64,000 bases of DNA from NCBI GenBank assembly GCA_000727475.1, contig KL647307.1, forward strand, positions 219,425 through 283,424, read 5' to 3'. Source of the stretch: Sarcocystis neurona (lineage: Eukaryota; Apicomplexa; Conoidasida; Eucoccidiorida; Sarcocystidae). The notes under the pieces were generated by a model. It made no database searches. It was not told the DNA's origin and saw only the letters and a program-made list of their open reading frames with translations. Position 1 is the first letter of the stretch; the number at the start of each line of letters is the position of its first letter. The position numbers were made by a program, and so were the translations under genes. Shown one piece after another: positions 47,101 to 59,200 of this stretch.

Positions 47101-47603
47101 AGCCATGGTGAATGTGGAATCTGGTGCTACTCTTGGTTTGTTCTGGTGCAGCGAATCCTTCTGAGCTGTGAAGAGAAAGATGAGAAGCTGCGACAGCTCG
47201 TACAACTCCTTTTCAGGCAGGAAGATGGTGCACGCTCTTCCTTTCGTAAAAAATAGCACTTCGAAGCTATTCATTTTTCAGCTCGCCTTCTTGCGAACCT
47301 TCGCGGAGGCTGTACAGCAGCAGCTGCGAAAGGAACACCATACTGTGGCGACGATAAAAACGAAATGCGTAATCCGCGTGAGATAGTGTAGCCCGTTCTA
47401 TGATTTGTTAATGTGTACGTAAGTGCGTCGTTCTGCAGGCCGCGCCACTTTGTCTGCACTGGATCCACTACGGTACACCGATGATTATAAAACCTCTACG
47501 GTGCAAGACATACGAATGTCTGCTTCTATATGCCGAGTTTCATGTGGTCACACGCGCACGCGCACCTAACGAGCACACTTGTATGCTTTTCGTCTACAAG
47601 TGA
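44195..47603 (+). CDS. Coiled-coil exons, probable 3' part of the kinesin-like gene
   Basis: A series of short phase-0 exons on +: 44195-44317 (RKQQDLAAVEIQALLEGLLE), 44970-45308 (ends QRAELAVQRALQTS), 45653-45772 (APVASIEKNAKKLLQRMQRE), 46316-46369 (VRMQCPQLTNAARARGAV), 47152-47199 (RILLSCEEKDEKLRQL), 47282-47377 (LAFLRTFAEAVQQQLRKEHH) and 47439-47603 (to TGA). Each has an AG acceptor and a GT donor, and all are phase 0, so they join freely. Heptad-like leucine spacing suggests coiled coil, which suits a kinesin stalk. The link to the 40994 exon is not resolved, so this could instead be a separate gene; small exons such as 46316-46369 are the least sure. Confidence 0.42.
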
Positions 47604-48038
47604 ATACGCAAAGCCCGGCGGCAGCGACGCGCACTTGTAAATGCCAGTGTACTCCCACAAAGTAATTCCATACTGTATTGCCCTCGAGGGCATGCATGGA
47701 CCGGTGAAATGCACAAGCCTTCACGCGTTGGTACTACACATTCAGCAACAGCTTACAAGAGACGCGCTGGCAAGGGCGGCACTGCCCTAACCATTGCTGT
47801 GCCGTAAGCAACAGAGCCCGCCGGTACTGCTCTACGGCTAACCAGACAAACAACCCAGCCGCGTGAGCCCTTCACACATGTCGAGGACAAACGTGGAACT
47901 ATGTTTAGGGGCTGTTTCTTCCGTCTGACGTAGAAGTCACCGCACGCACCCAGTAGCCGTACGGTGGCGTGCTGACTTTCCCAAACCAGCCTGCCGTACG
48001 GTGTAGCTAGGTCTAAAACTGCTGCTTGGTTGAGTTAA
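47604..48038. other. Repeat-poor spacer
   Basis: Balanced sequence without CAG tracts; no supported feature. It follows the proposed last exon of the large + strand gene. Confidence 0.35.
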
Positions 48039-48491
48039 GTGCTTACACTTTACCGGAAACAGTTGCGGAGCGCAAGCAATGTCAGAGCAGTTGTCGTTGC
48101 CGCTTGTCACGAGTTACACGGCAGAGCGAACTCCGTTCGTTCTTGGCTGTGGACAGCAGTGGAACCACACCTAGGTAGCACCACAGGCGTCCGCACCAGA
48201 ACGGATGACGAAGAAAACGCTGTTTCATTCTTATCACTGATAGTATTGTTTTCGGTGCTCCTTGCTCTTTTATATTTCCGTCGATCGTTGTTACTGCTCT
48301 TCGTACTTCATCCAAGCCACAAAAGCATAGATAATTGCGAAGAGGTCGTCTGCACGTATAACCTGCAACTTCCCGTACAGTACGTTGCGAAACTGCATCT
48401 ACAAGCGGAAGGGCTCTCTGTTCATTTAAGCCTTACGGTGCAATGCTACGCCTGTCCGCTTTGTGCATTTACAAACCGTCTTTCTGCATGA
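48039..48491 (+). CDS. Possible exon of a small membrane protein
   Basis: This frame of 150 residues has balanced composition in a repeat-poor segment. It contains one strongly hydrophobic segment (SLIVLFSVLLALLYF, about 48231-48275) followed by arginines, then a second hydrophobic stretch, which fits a single-pass membrane protein. There is no in-frame ATG at the left end (the frame opens with GTG), so it would be an internal or last exon; a TGAGTTAAG acceptor at 48037 and an internal CTAG|GTAGCA donor (48173) are possible junctions. No homologous family was recognised. Confidence 0.28.
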   Translation: MLTLYRKQLRSASNVRAVVVAACHELHGRANSVRSWLWTAVEPHLGSTTGVRTRTDDEENAVSFLSLIVLFSVLLALLYFRRSLLLLFVLHPSHKSIDNCEEVVCTYNLQLPVQYVAKLHLQAEGLSVHLSLTVQCYACPLCAFTNRLSA

Positions 48492-50151
48492 AAGTGTAGT
48501 CTATCTGTAACCAGTCACTTGCACTATAAATTCAACGAAAACAGCGCGCTCTACTGGAGTTTTTCTGAAGCCACAAACGCCGTAAATTCCTCTACAGACC
48601 ACTACTGGGAAAGTGTCTGGTCACGCAGTGTCGCGAAGCAGTGTGATTGTTGAGTGCTTCTCCTGGAGGAAGCGCTCACCACAATTGACGGACCGGGCCA
48701 TTAGGGCGAGGCAAATCATTCATCATTCAGCAAACACCTACCCCTGCTACGAACCAGCTCAAGCAGAAAAAGCTGTTGCTGGAGTGTTTACAATCGTGGG
48801 TCCGTTCTTGTAGGCGGAAATCATCGCTTATTTTCCCATCTTCTCTCTCAGTGCGACGCAGATTTCTCGTGTAAGAAATCGCGGTGTCTGCACACCGTGA
48901 GAGCTACAGCAGAGGCTACTGGGATACACCCTACCACCCTGACCGATCGAGGAATCGGGAGGAGAACTGTATGCCGAACTACACGTGCTGAGTAATGAGA
49001 ACACACGCGATACTGCGCCCCATCTAGGGCACAAAAGCTAATCCGTGGATACTGCGGGTTACACTCTTGATAGTGAATCACAAAAGGGTGACCACTACAG
49101 AAAAAGAAACATTCGAACATTCGCATCAGCTCTGGTGAAGTGGGGTGCTGTACACAGTGGAAGTGAGGTCATCTCTACTCGTCGTATTATTCATCTTTCC
49201 TCGCTCGCACATGCTTGTGAAAAAACAGGAGTGCCGGTGAAAAAGAATTAGTAGTCGACCTGTCTCTTAATGAAGAGAAATGCTCCTAACGTCCACGTTA
49301 CTGAGCCTCCCCAAATCCTATGTTCAATTCTTCGAAATTTCATTTCGTCCGACACGTGGAGATGCGATACTTCCTGCAGAAGACGCAGGACATACGGATA
49401 CGTGTTCGCTGCAGTAAGGTACTGTACCCACCGATACCTCAGGTACTCAGCGATAAGTCCTGTACTTTGCTTCTCACTTTCAACGGGGGGGGGGGGGGAA
49501 AAGAGTACGTGGTCATCTGTGTAACCAGCGCACTGTCCTTTCCCTTGTGCTTCTACGAGTGGTGCGTGGCGACGAACCCAGAAAACCCTGCGCGACACGG
49601 CCTCTTCCTCTTCGTCTGCTTTTCCACCGCCTGTGATACAACGTGTCCGTGAAAATCTTCAGCATTATAAGACAGCGTAAAATGCAATCATTTGCACATG
49701 CGCCTTCATGAGTAAGTGTGCGGCTACACGGACGCTGTGCAGCACGACTGGTATACGGTGAAATAACACCTTTTCAACACACTTTGCTGTATGTACGTGG
49801 ACACCCTTGCCGCCTGGGAAGTAGACGTTGAGCCGTGTGCGAGGTATTCCACCAAGTAGTGAAGCTTCCCCCGTGTGGTAGCTGTGATCTACTCACGCAG
49901 CGCATCAGTGCGCCACAGAAAGTAGACACACGATTCGTACCTGTACACCTCGCGATGTCTCGGCTAGCCTTGGGCGACCCTTACGCTGTAGCAATAAATA
50001 GCTAATTTCATCAAAAGAGCCACACTATGGGGCAGTGTGGTTTTCTGCCACATTCAGACGGTGGGTCTACTAATTGGTCGACCGCTAAGGCAGCTCCACA
50101 GCGCACTACACAAAGTTTCGAATTTATCTGTCACTACGCAGCGTGTGCCCT
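48492..50151. other. Repeat-poor segment with unassigned open frames
   Basis: Open frames of 65-116 residues occur on both strands, including 49598-49248 on - (AEYLRYRWVQYLTAANTY) and 49045-49251 on +. They overlap and show no motif that would choose between them. A run of 14 G lies at 49485-49498. Nothing here is firmly supported as a gene. Confidence 0.25.
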
Positions 50152-50392
50152 TCTGTAAGGTTGGAAGTGGCTAGTTACGGGACGAACAACAGCCTTGTTA
50201 CGAACCTGCACTAGAAACCTAGTTGCAGCACCCTCTTTCGGGAACTTATTTTTTCCCTGCGTACCACATACACCTCTGTGAGGTTGGCACTGGCTAGCTA
50301 CAGGACGAACAACAGCTTTGTTCCTATCCTCCACTAGAAACGAACATGCAGCGCCCCCTTTCGAAACAGGTATTTTTCCCTTTCAGATTCAC
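50152..50392. repeat. Tandem duplication, two diverged units of about 121 bp
   Basis: GTAAGGTTGGAAGTGGCTAG at 50156 recurs as GTGAGGTTGGCACTGGCTAG at 50277. Both are followed by GGACGAACAACAGC, CACTAGAAAC, a GCAGC(A/G)CCC(T/C) stretch, CTTTCG and TTTTTCCCT. The two units differ by substitutions and short indels. Confidence 0.8.
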
Positions 50393-50523
50393 ATGTGATG
50401 TGAGCTCCTGTGTTCGCTGCTCCTCTTCTGCAAATCCGGTCGCGCATGCAAGCACCAACAACGCACAGGCCGGCTAAAGACAGTATGAGCTGAACCAGCA
50501 GCACCTACGACCCCCTAGCGCTG

Positions 50524-51018
50524 TTGCCTGAATGTAGAAAGAAACTCCTAATTTCTGTGCGGTCGGTCAACGGAGGTTGTGCGGAGCTTCCGGCAGTCGC
50601 CTTTGAAACATTTTTCCGTCGTGTGTTGGTCATGTCTGCGAATGTGTATGTGTGTTTACGTCGCTTTCTGCGCTTTGATGAGGCTCTCTTTTCGAGACGC
50701 CCTTCCGTAGTCGCGGTAGGCCCGTCTGTTGATGCGCCTTTGTCTTGTACCGACCGAACACCAAATTCCGGCTTCCAGTACGTAGGACGGTCTGTATCTT
50801 TCTTACGAAGGAAGGCGAACGCCTACGAACACATTCTTTTCCAATTGGTGCTCAATCGTTCACTCCCTATTCCGCCCTATTTTTCTTTCGTTCGTTGTAC
50901 ACGTACCAGTCTGCCTTGGCACGTGCTAACCCTTCGCAGTGGAGTGATTTCAGTTGAATTAGTCATTATATGGCGCAACATTATTACTATATACCTACAT
51001 TCTGAAGCTTCATGTTAA
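50524..51018 (+). CDS. Possible coding region, unrecognised
   Basis: A 164-residue frame in repeat-poor DNA with mixed hydrophobic and basic residues (for example MSANVYVCLRRFLRFDEALF, where an ATG at 50631 could be the start). No conserved motif was recognised, and the frame is longer than its surroundings but not conclusively so. On the other strand just beyond, 51238-51038 reads as a hydrophilic frame (AAWKKECTVYSDLLTAKLKD). Confidence 0.22.
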   Translation: MPECRKKLLISVRSVNGGCAELPAVAFETFFRRVLVMSANVYVCLRRFLRFDEALFSRRPSVVAVGPSVDAPLSCTDRTPNSGFQYVGRSVSFLRRKANAYEHILFQLVLNRSLPIPPYFSFVRCTRTSLPWHVLTLRSGVISVELVIIWRNIITIYLHSEASC

Positions 51019-51239
51019 CTCGTCTCCTGTCGGCACCTCAAAGCACATACCGCACTGTGGAGTTTGCTGTCGTTGTCTTCTTGTTTGAAGACGCAAGGGC
51101 GCGTCCTTGGTAATGTTCATCCTTCAGCTTCGCCGTTAACAAGTCACTGTAGACGGTGCACTCCTTTTTCCAAGCCGCCGTACGTGTAGTGGATTCTCCT
51201 TGCTCTGCAGCAGCAACAGCAGGGGCACTTGTAGGCACG

Positions 51240-52059
51240 GTCCACCGAAAAGTGCATATACGGTAAAATAGGTCTTCGTAGTTTTGACTACTCTGTTCGT
51301 GCGTGCGGCACGAGTGAAGGTGGCGCAGACGCCTTCATACTAAATTCTGTGGAGGCACATAGTAAATGAGCCATACACTGCTGAATGACTGAAATAGAGT
51401 TTAATTCCTTGTACTGTTGATGCCTCTCATTCGTGTGACATGACCTTCCGCAGCTAATGCTCAAAGGTCGAAATGAACAAAGACACGAATGTCGGTAAAA
51501 GACAGTGTGTTTTCCTCAGTTCATGCGACACTGCACTTACACATAGATCTCTACGCCTTCGCACCGTGCAGGTCCATTAGCGTTCTCATTAATTCATTAT
51601 TGCCCAGGTACTGTTGTTCGTTTATTCATCCCGTGTCCACCCTCCCACCGCAGTAGAAGCAACGTCTTTTTCCCGCTGCAGTCTCCGCGCTTGCGTGGTG
51701 CTGGAAAACGTGTAACATTCCCCTGTTTTCCCGTGCCACAGAAGGAAGGAAGAGAACAGAGGACGGAGGGCAACGGCCATAGTGCTGTCAACGTAGTACG
51801 CATTAGAGTTCAACACGCACAAATGCACGTGTAAATGTGAGTAGCACGAATATAAGGACAGAGGTATATATCCATATAAGCGCGGAGATGTATATTTGTA
51901 TTTTGTCCAGACAGGAGGCCGTCTACGGCACGTGTGTAAACGTAGATTCGCGTTGGCACTGGTCTCCTGCATCTGCACGCTAGTGAAAGTCCCACCACGT
52001 GCCTTCGTTACGTCGCGACACTCACTTCTAGGAGGGCGACAATTTACCGGTAGATTCAC
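51240..52059. other. Spacer left of the TOP2 pyrimidine-rich tract
   Basis: Repeat-poor sequence with short open frames on both strands and no recognisable gene. From about 52060 it passes into C/T-rich DNA. Confidence 0.3.
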
Positions 52060-53214
52060 CACTGCAGAACTTCCCCTTTTCTTGGCGGATCGACACTTGG
52101 GGTTTTTTTCTCTCCCTGTTTCTGTTTTCCAACCCCTCGTTCTGTGTCGGCGCCAAAAATATATTCAACACCATTTTTTCTCTTGTTTCTTTGGCTTTCT
52201 CCTCGTTTTACTCGCTTCTTCTTCCTCCCGGCCTCCTCCTTCGTCTTCCGTTTGTCTTTCTTGTATCATCACGCTTTTCCTTCCCTTCACTGTTAAGCGC
52301 TGCATACGTATACGTGTTGCTTCTACTGTCCGCATTCACTCCGCCCTCCGCCGCCGAGAGAAATTCGATTCTCGTTTTATCCTCCTTCAGTCTTTTGCTT
52401 CTGCGACCTTTCCTAACAGCCTCCTGTTCTTGTCATTCCGGTGGATTCTCTCGTTTGTGTGCGGCCCGTCAGTATTCTCGTACAGTCGTTGCTTGTCCTT
52501 CATTCTGCTTCCCTCCACACGCGACAGTCGCTTTTCTGTCCCTTCTCCTCCCCCTTTCCCCTCTGTACATTTTTTTTGTTGCTTGTCCTTCGTCTTTCGC
52601 TTCTTTTTCCCGGAACCCACCTTCTTGTGCTCTCTCCCTTTCTTCCCTTCCTTCTGGCACATCTCTTGCAGAGCCTCTTCTCCTCTGTATCCCGCTCCTT
52701 TCCCCGCCTCGTCTACTTCTCTCTACAGTCTTTTCATCACCACTGCACGGCAGTCTTCCTTGCACATACGTCTCCAGTTTTCCCCCACCACCCGCCCGTC
52801 CGTCTCATCCCATTTTTATGCTGTTCTGCCATTCTTCTTCACTTCCCTACGTGCATGGTCATTACAGACGTCGGGGTGTACGTACACCCCCTTGCACAAC
52901 GTCGTGCACGCGGCTGCACCTCGTGTTGCTGCATACTCCTTCAGCGTAGTCAGCGTTTCTTTCTTTCTTTTTCATCTGTCTCCACTATCTTCCTTGGACT
53001 TCCTTTGTCATCATTCATTTCTCCTGCAGCTGTCGCGTGGCTTGCCCCTCCCTCTGATCTCTAGCTACCTCTCCCTGTTTCTTCTCTCCCGTTTTCGTTC
53101 CCGGCGTGCAACTCTCTCTTTATCAGCTTCACTCGTACACGTGTATAACGGGTCGTTGTTGAGAGTCGGCCATATACTCGGAGCGGTATTCTAGTCTTTT
53201 TCACACCTACCACC
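52060..53214 (+). promoter_or_regulatory. Pyrimidine-rich tract immediately upstream of TOP2
   Basis: About 1.1 kb with strong C+T bias on the sense strand (CTTCTTCCTC, TTTCCCTTCC and similar words throughout), ending at the TOP2 ATG, whose context is CACCATGG. Because stop codons need A and G, all frames are open, giving a spurious 432-residue frame. A role as promoter or 5' leader is inferred from position; similar tracts precede two other genes in the window. Confidence 0.45.
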
Positions 53215-56200
53215 ATGGCGCACGCCTCCTCTGAAGAAGAAGACGAAGAAGCCTTTTCTTCGTCTCCCGGAACAGGCAAAAAAAGCGGCGCCCAGCAGAA
53301 TAAGCGTGCCGGAGGCAAGACTATCGAACAGGTGCATAAACTCTCTACAAACGTTATTATACGTGCATATATATGTATATATATAGAGAGAGAGTGAGAT
53401 ATATACATAGATAGATAGATAGATTTGCCAATATAAGTCTGTATTTACACGCAGATGTCTGTGCTTCGACCCACACGAGGAAGCGTGCACCCCTTGTGCG
53501 AAACCATACATACATATATGTTTATATATATATATGTATACGTATATGCGTGGATATATGCATATATGTAGAAATGGATATATATATATATATGTATATA
53601 CGTACATGTTAATATATATGTAAGATACATAAATACAGATATGTAGATATGTGTATATGTGTAGATCTATAGGGTGGTGGACGCTATGTGTAGACAGGAG
53701 AACGAGGATTGTGTACCGTGGGCGTCACGCCGGAACATGCATGTAGGGAAGGGGATTCGGTGTGACGCACATGCATGCGCAAAGAGGTGAGAGACCTGCC
53801 TGCATGCAACGTGCTGCTGCTGCCGCTTCACCGGCCTCACTTGACAGCGCGTTGGTGCAGAGCTGCTGCCGCGTTTTGGTGCTCCTGAGCGCACCACATG
53901 GTGCTGCTATGGCGAACACGCCGCTGCATTTCTTGGAGACGGCTGCTGCTGCGGAAGTCGTGAAGCCCCACTTGATGCTGCTGCCGTTGCTGCTAGGTAG
54001 TTTGCCTCACCATTGCTGCTGCTGCTGATTCTCGACGTGCACTGTTGCTCTTGCTGGTGTCTCTGCCGCTGTGTGTGAGTTGCTGCTGTGCGCAGCTAGT
54101 GCTGCTGTTTCTGCCGGCGGTGTATGCTCCTTCGTTTACTGCTGCTGCTGCTGATCTGGGGTGGCTGCTTCTACCGCTGTCGCTGCTGTGTGACCTACAT
54201 ATGGGTGTCGCTGTCGCCCTTACTAATGCCGCGCGTTCTGCTGCTTTTCTCTTTGCTGCTGGAATTGTATATATACACATATATGTATGTTTATATGTGT
54301 AGGTAGACTGGCGCATACACATATGTATATCTGTACCTATATATATATATAGCGTAGACTCCCGCCTTCTTTGTTAGAGCGTGAATTGATTTAGCTGTTG
54401 CGAAGACTGTTACTGGTCTTGCTGTTGCTACTGTGTCTCTGCAGGTGTCCGTAGAAGTATTCCCCCATCCTTCGTGTATTCTTGCTGCTGTTGCTGCTAC
54501 CTCTGTAGACGTGGCAGGACTAGTGCTGCTCCTGTTTCGTCCCTCTGTTGCTGCTATCTCTGCAGCCTCCGTCGTACTGCTGCTGCCATTGTTGGTGCTG
54601 CTTCAGCTGCTGCTGATTCTGTGGATCTCCCGGTGTTATTGCTGCCCTTCGTCGTGCTGCTGTCTGTGTAGATGCCTAAGTGCTACTCCAGCGTGTCGAG
54701 ACTTGCTGCTCTGTCTTGCTAGCTGCCTCTAGGACTACTGCTGCTCCTACCTTCTTGCTACTCTTTCATTTTAGCTGCCTGCAGGACTGTTGCCGCTCCT
54801 GCCTTCTTGCCTCCCCTTTCTTTTTAGCTGCCTGTGGGAGCACTGCTGCCCCTACCTTCTTGCGACCCTTTCTTTTTGGCTGCCTCTAGTTATTGCTGCT
54901 CCTATCATTTTGCTGCTCTTTCCTTTTAGCTGCCTGTGGAACGTTTGCTGCTCCCATTATCTTGCTGCTATTGCAGCTGTCCTTGTTTAGCTGCCTGTAG
55001 GACTGTGGCTGCTCCTATCGTCTTCCTGCTCCTCCTTTTTAGCTGCCTGTGGGACTCCTGCTGCCCCCGTTTTCCTGCTGCTTTTGTTCAGCTGCCCGTA
55101 GAAATCGTGCTGCTCCTATCGTTTTGCTGCTGCTCCTTGTTAGCTGCCTGCGGGGCTCTTGCTGCTCCTGTCATCTTGCTGCCCTCTCTTTGAGCTGCAT
55201 GTAGCACTCTTGCTCCGCGTCTCTTTGCTGCCGCTGCTGCTCGTTCTCTGTAGCGCAGTCCGTAGCCTCTGTGCGTGGCTTTCCCCCCCGCCTTTCTCTG
55301 TTGCAGAGGTACCAGAAGAAGACGCAGGTGGAGCACATCTTGCTGCGCCCGGACACGTACATAGGCAGCACCGAGATGCATACGCAGCAGCTGTGGGTCC
55401 TTGACGACGGAGAAGAGGCGATGGTCAACCGCACAGTAAATTATGTCCCTGGTCTGTACAAAATAGTAGGTGAGCTCTGCTCTCTTCTGTAGAGACAGGC
55501 AGTCCTATTGATAGACTGCTTCCCCTCCTCTTTTCAAATATACATACGTATCCATATATACACATAGGAGTATGTACATGTGTGTATGTGTGGGCGTTGC
55601 TTCGCTTATGTATTCAAAGTTTGCCCTTACGTGGTGGCCTTCGCTGCATGCACCTATGCGCGTGGACCGTCCTGAGGCCACACATATACGCGTGGTGGGC
55701 GTCTACGTATGTAGTGAGGAAAATCCATACGTATACGTATCCCTACATTCAAATATACATCATATATACGTGTACACACGCGCTAGCGAGGCGCATATGT
55801 ATATCTGTACGTCCCTGGATACGTACACGTCTACGTCTGTCTTTCCCTACATATATATGCGTATGGAGCCGTCGACGTGGACGTCGGTAGAAGTATCTGT
55901 ATGAGGCTTTTTGCATGCGCTGGCGCCGCTGGCGACGCGTAGCAAGGACGGCAGGAGCTTTTGCTACGTACCCACGCCTACACCTGCGCGTCTGTCTTCC
56001 TCGCACATATAAACGTGGATATATGTGGCTTTGTATGCGTTGGTTCTTCTTTCGATAAGACGCAGCAAATACGACCGTCTCGGCCAGCGCAGGTGGCTGA
56101 GTCGTCTGCGTGCGTCCTGTGGAGAAGGACTGCCTGCAGCGCAGCAAAACTCACTCCTCAGCTCTCGTAGTGTCTCGCATATATTTACATATAAATGTGT

Positions 56201-59200
56201 GTATATGTGCGTAGATAGTAGATCTCGTGGACTTGTGTATATGAACCATCAGCATTTGGAGTGATCTACGTACGGAGACAGGCGCCGACAACAAATGTTA
56301 CACGTCACCCGGTCCACCTGCAAGTCGGGGAGACGCAGACCTGGACTTCTGCAGAGCCGCTCGTACACTTGTGGAATTGCCGATAGGTACAGGGGGACGT
56401 ATTCATCTGCTTATATATATGTATATATATAGAGAGAGAGAGGTATGATGACATGAGTGTAACAGCTAATACGTGTATACGTGAATATGAGTTTTATGTG
56501 AAGAGCGTGGTGTGTAGCCGTGTATATACGAATATGTGTGTATACGCGTCTCTCGAAGTCTGTGGAACCGGGGGGTTGGTGCACGTGTGTGTATGTACAT
56601 ATATACATGTATATATGTATATGTATATGTAGGACCGGGTTGGTCCATGTGTATCTATATCTGTCCACAGGTGTATGTATATATAGTAATTCAACAGCGA
56701 AATACCTGATTCTGTGTATATCCATAGACGTATGTGTATACATATGCATAGATAGAGAGACAAACATACGTGAGTCGTGTGTGCGATAGTATATGCATAC
56801 GCGTGCCCTTGTAGAAATCTGTGGCTTCTGGAGGATGGACGTGGACGTGTGTCTATAATACATACGTATAAATATGTAGTATATTGACGGAGAGGTCCAG
56901 ATTCATGTATATTCACGTCTTTGTATGTACGCACGTCGTCTTCTCACAGTTTGTGACACCTATATGTGTATGTATATATGTATGTATAGTATTTCTGAAG
57001 AGAGAGAGAGAGAGCTGTATAACTGTCCAGATACATGCGTATCTATATATATAGAGAGAGATACATAACTATACATATATATATATATATGTATGCATGT
57101 CCCTCCGTCATCCCTCGAACGTGGGGGTCAGAGAAGACCGGGGCACGGGAGTGCTGCATGGAGTGCTGCTGTGCGTCTCCGTGTGTGGGGTGGTGTCTGC
57201 GTTTCGTACGACGCACCAGACGAAATTTTGGTGAATGCAGCGGACGTGAAGGCCCGGGAAGGCGAGGAGCGTCGTGACAAGAGCCCAAAACCCGGCGCCA
57301 AAAAAATTTCGGCCATCAAGGTCGATATCAACAGCAGGGGCGACGGCTTCGTTTCTGTGTGGAATGATGGAGAAGGTAGGCAACGCAGCGGCCTTCCGAC
57401 GCCAGCCACATGCATCAATATTCCGCGAAGCATCTGCATAAGAATTCAGGCACAAGGGTGCCACGAAACAGAGACAGACAGAGGAAAACAGAGAGAAACG
57501 GCAGCACACATATATGAACGTGTACAAGTATGCCAGGAGCGAGAGACACAGAGAGAGAAATGGCAATATATATATATATATATATATGAGCGTGTACAAG
57601 GATGCCAATTGAGAGTGCAGGAGGGAGAGAAACGGCAATATATATATATATATATATGACTGTACAAGCATGCCAAGAGAGAGAGAAACATATATATATA
57701 TATATATGTTTGTGAACGTGTACGAGGATGCGAAGACAGAGAGACACAGAGAGAGAGAGATACGGCAATACACATATACATATATGTATATATATACATG
57801 TATATATATGTATATATATATAGCTGTAAATGCGCCGTGGTAGTAGAAGGGGGGAGGGGGGGCAAGCTGCAGAGAAAGGCCGTAGTAGGTGGTAACGAGA
57901 TGTGTCTGCACGGCAGCGCGTTGCTTGACCCTAACAAAAGAAGTGGCAGCAGCAGCAACTCCGCAGCAGCCGCCGAGTCGTGTGCACCAGCACTGCAGCA
58001 GAAGCAGTTGCTGCCGTGGGAGCACCCGTTGCCGCAGCAGAGGGACAGAAGGGCGGGAACAGCAGCAGGAGACACGACAGGGTGGTTGCTTTTGGCTGAA
58101 TTCTGCCTGCAGCCAAGGCATGTGCAGGAAGCGCAGGGCAGCAGCAGCTGCGACGTAGACAGCCCTGTGTCACTGACGCGAAGTAAGGAGGGCGACCAGC
58201 AGCAGCAGCGGCAGCAACACCAGCGCGACACGGAGACGTCGCTTTCTGCAGCCCGAGGCTTCTCTCCTTCCCGGGGCCTCGCCTCTGTGTACGTACACAT
58301 GACTTTTTCAAAGACAGCGCGCGTGGGCTTCGTAGAGCCCTTCCTCTCCTTCAACAGCAATCACGTCTCGCTTGCAGCCACTCGGCTTCACTCTCTATTC
58401 CCCCCAGTGCCTATGCGCATATCTTCCTATCTTGTCTTCTTCAGCGCGCGCCTGTACGTGGGCCCACACACGTACATATCTCTCTATACGTGTATACGTT
58501 GTGTTTGCGTGTACCTCCTTCTTCTTCTTGTTCGTGGAACCTCTCTTCTCTCCCGCCGCACTGTGGCGTTCTGCTGCGTGCGCACGCTGCTGCCGTGCAT
58601 GGGTGGCACGGCAGCAGCAACGTCGACGGCAGCAGTTGCGCCCGGGTGAGCTTCTCTCCGCAGACCTCGAAAGAGAACTCGCGCAGACGGCAGCAGCGCG
58701 TCTGTCTCGCACCTGCTTCTTCTTGCCCTCCTTTCTCCTTAGTTTCTCCGGCTAGCGCAGTGGGTGACCACCTGTGGAAGTCTGCTGAACGCATGCAGGC
58801 ATCCCCGTCGTAATTCATCAAGTCCACAAGGTTTACGTCCCGGAGCTCATTTTCGGCCAGCTGCTGACGAGCGACAACTACGACGATAGCGAGTGTCGCG
58901 TGACCGGCGGTCGCAACGGCTACGGCGCGAAGCTAACCAACATCTTCAGCAAAGAATTCTCTGTAGAGTGTGGGGACAGCGAGAGGAAGAAGTACGTTTT
59001 CCCTTCCTCATCTGTGCATTCGAGTGTCTATGTCTTTCCTATCTATGCGTCCTTACATCTGTGTGAGCGTGTTTGTCTAGATCTATATACATATGTATGT
59101 CACTCAGTGTGTGTATCCGTATATATACACGTATGGATACACGCGTGCGAGTATATGTATGGATGTGTACGTGCCTGGTGGAAGTTGGTGAAGTGGACGT

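Noticed and set aside
51896..53194. 432-residue + strand open frame rich in Ser, Phe, Leu and Pro
   Set aside because: Lies in C/T-rich DNA where A- and G-requiring stop codons are rare; two other + frames are open as well, no motif is visible, and it ends just before the TOP2 start.
54718..55210. CRISPR-like regularly spaced repeats
   Set aside because: Units are contiguous, diverged and share their whole length; there are no unique spacers, and the sequence is a eukaryotic intron.
55540..57100. Tyr/Ile/His-rich frames in several places (also 4840-5050, 59040-59500, 60103-60353)
   Set aside because: Translated TATA/GTATAC microsatellite, open on both strands, located in introns or spacers.
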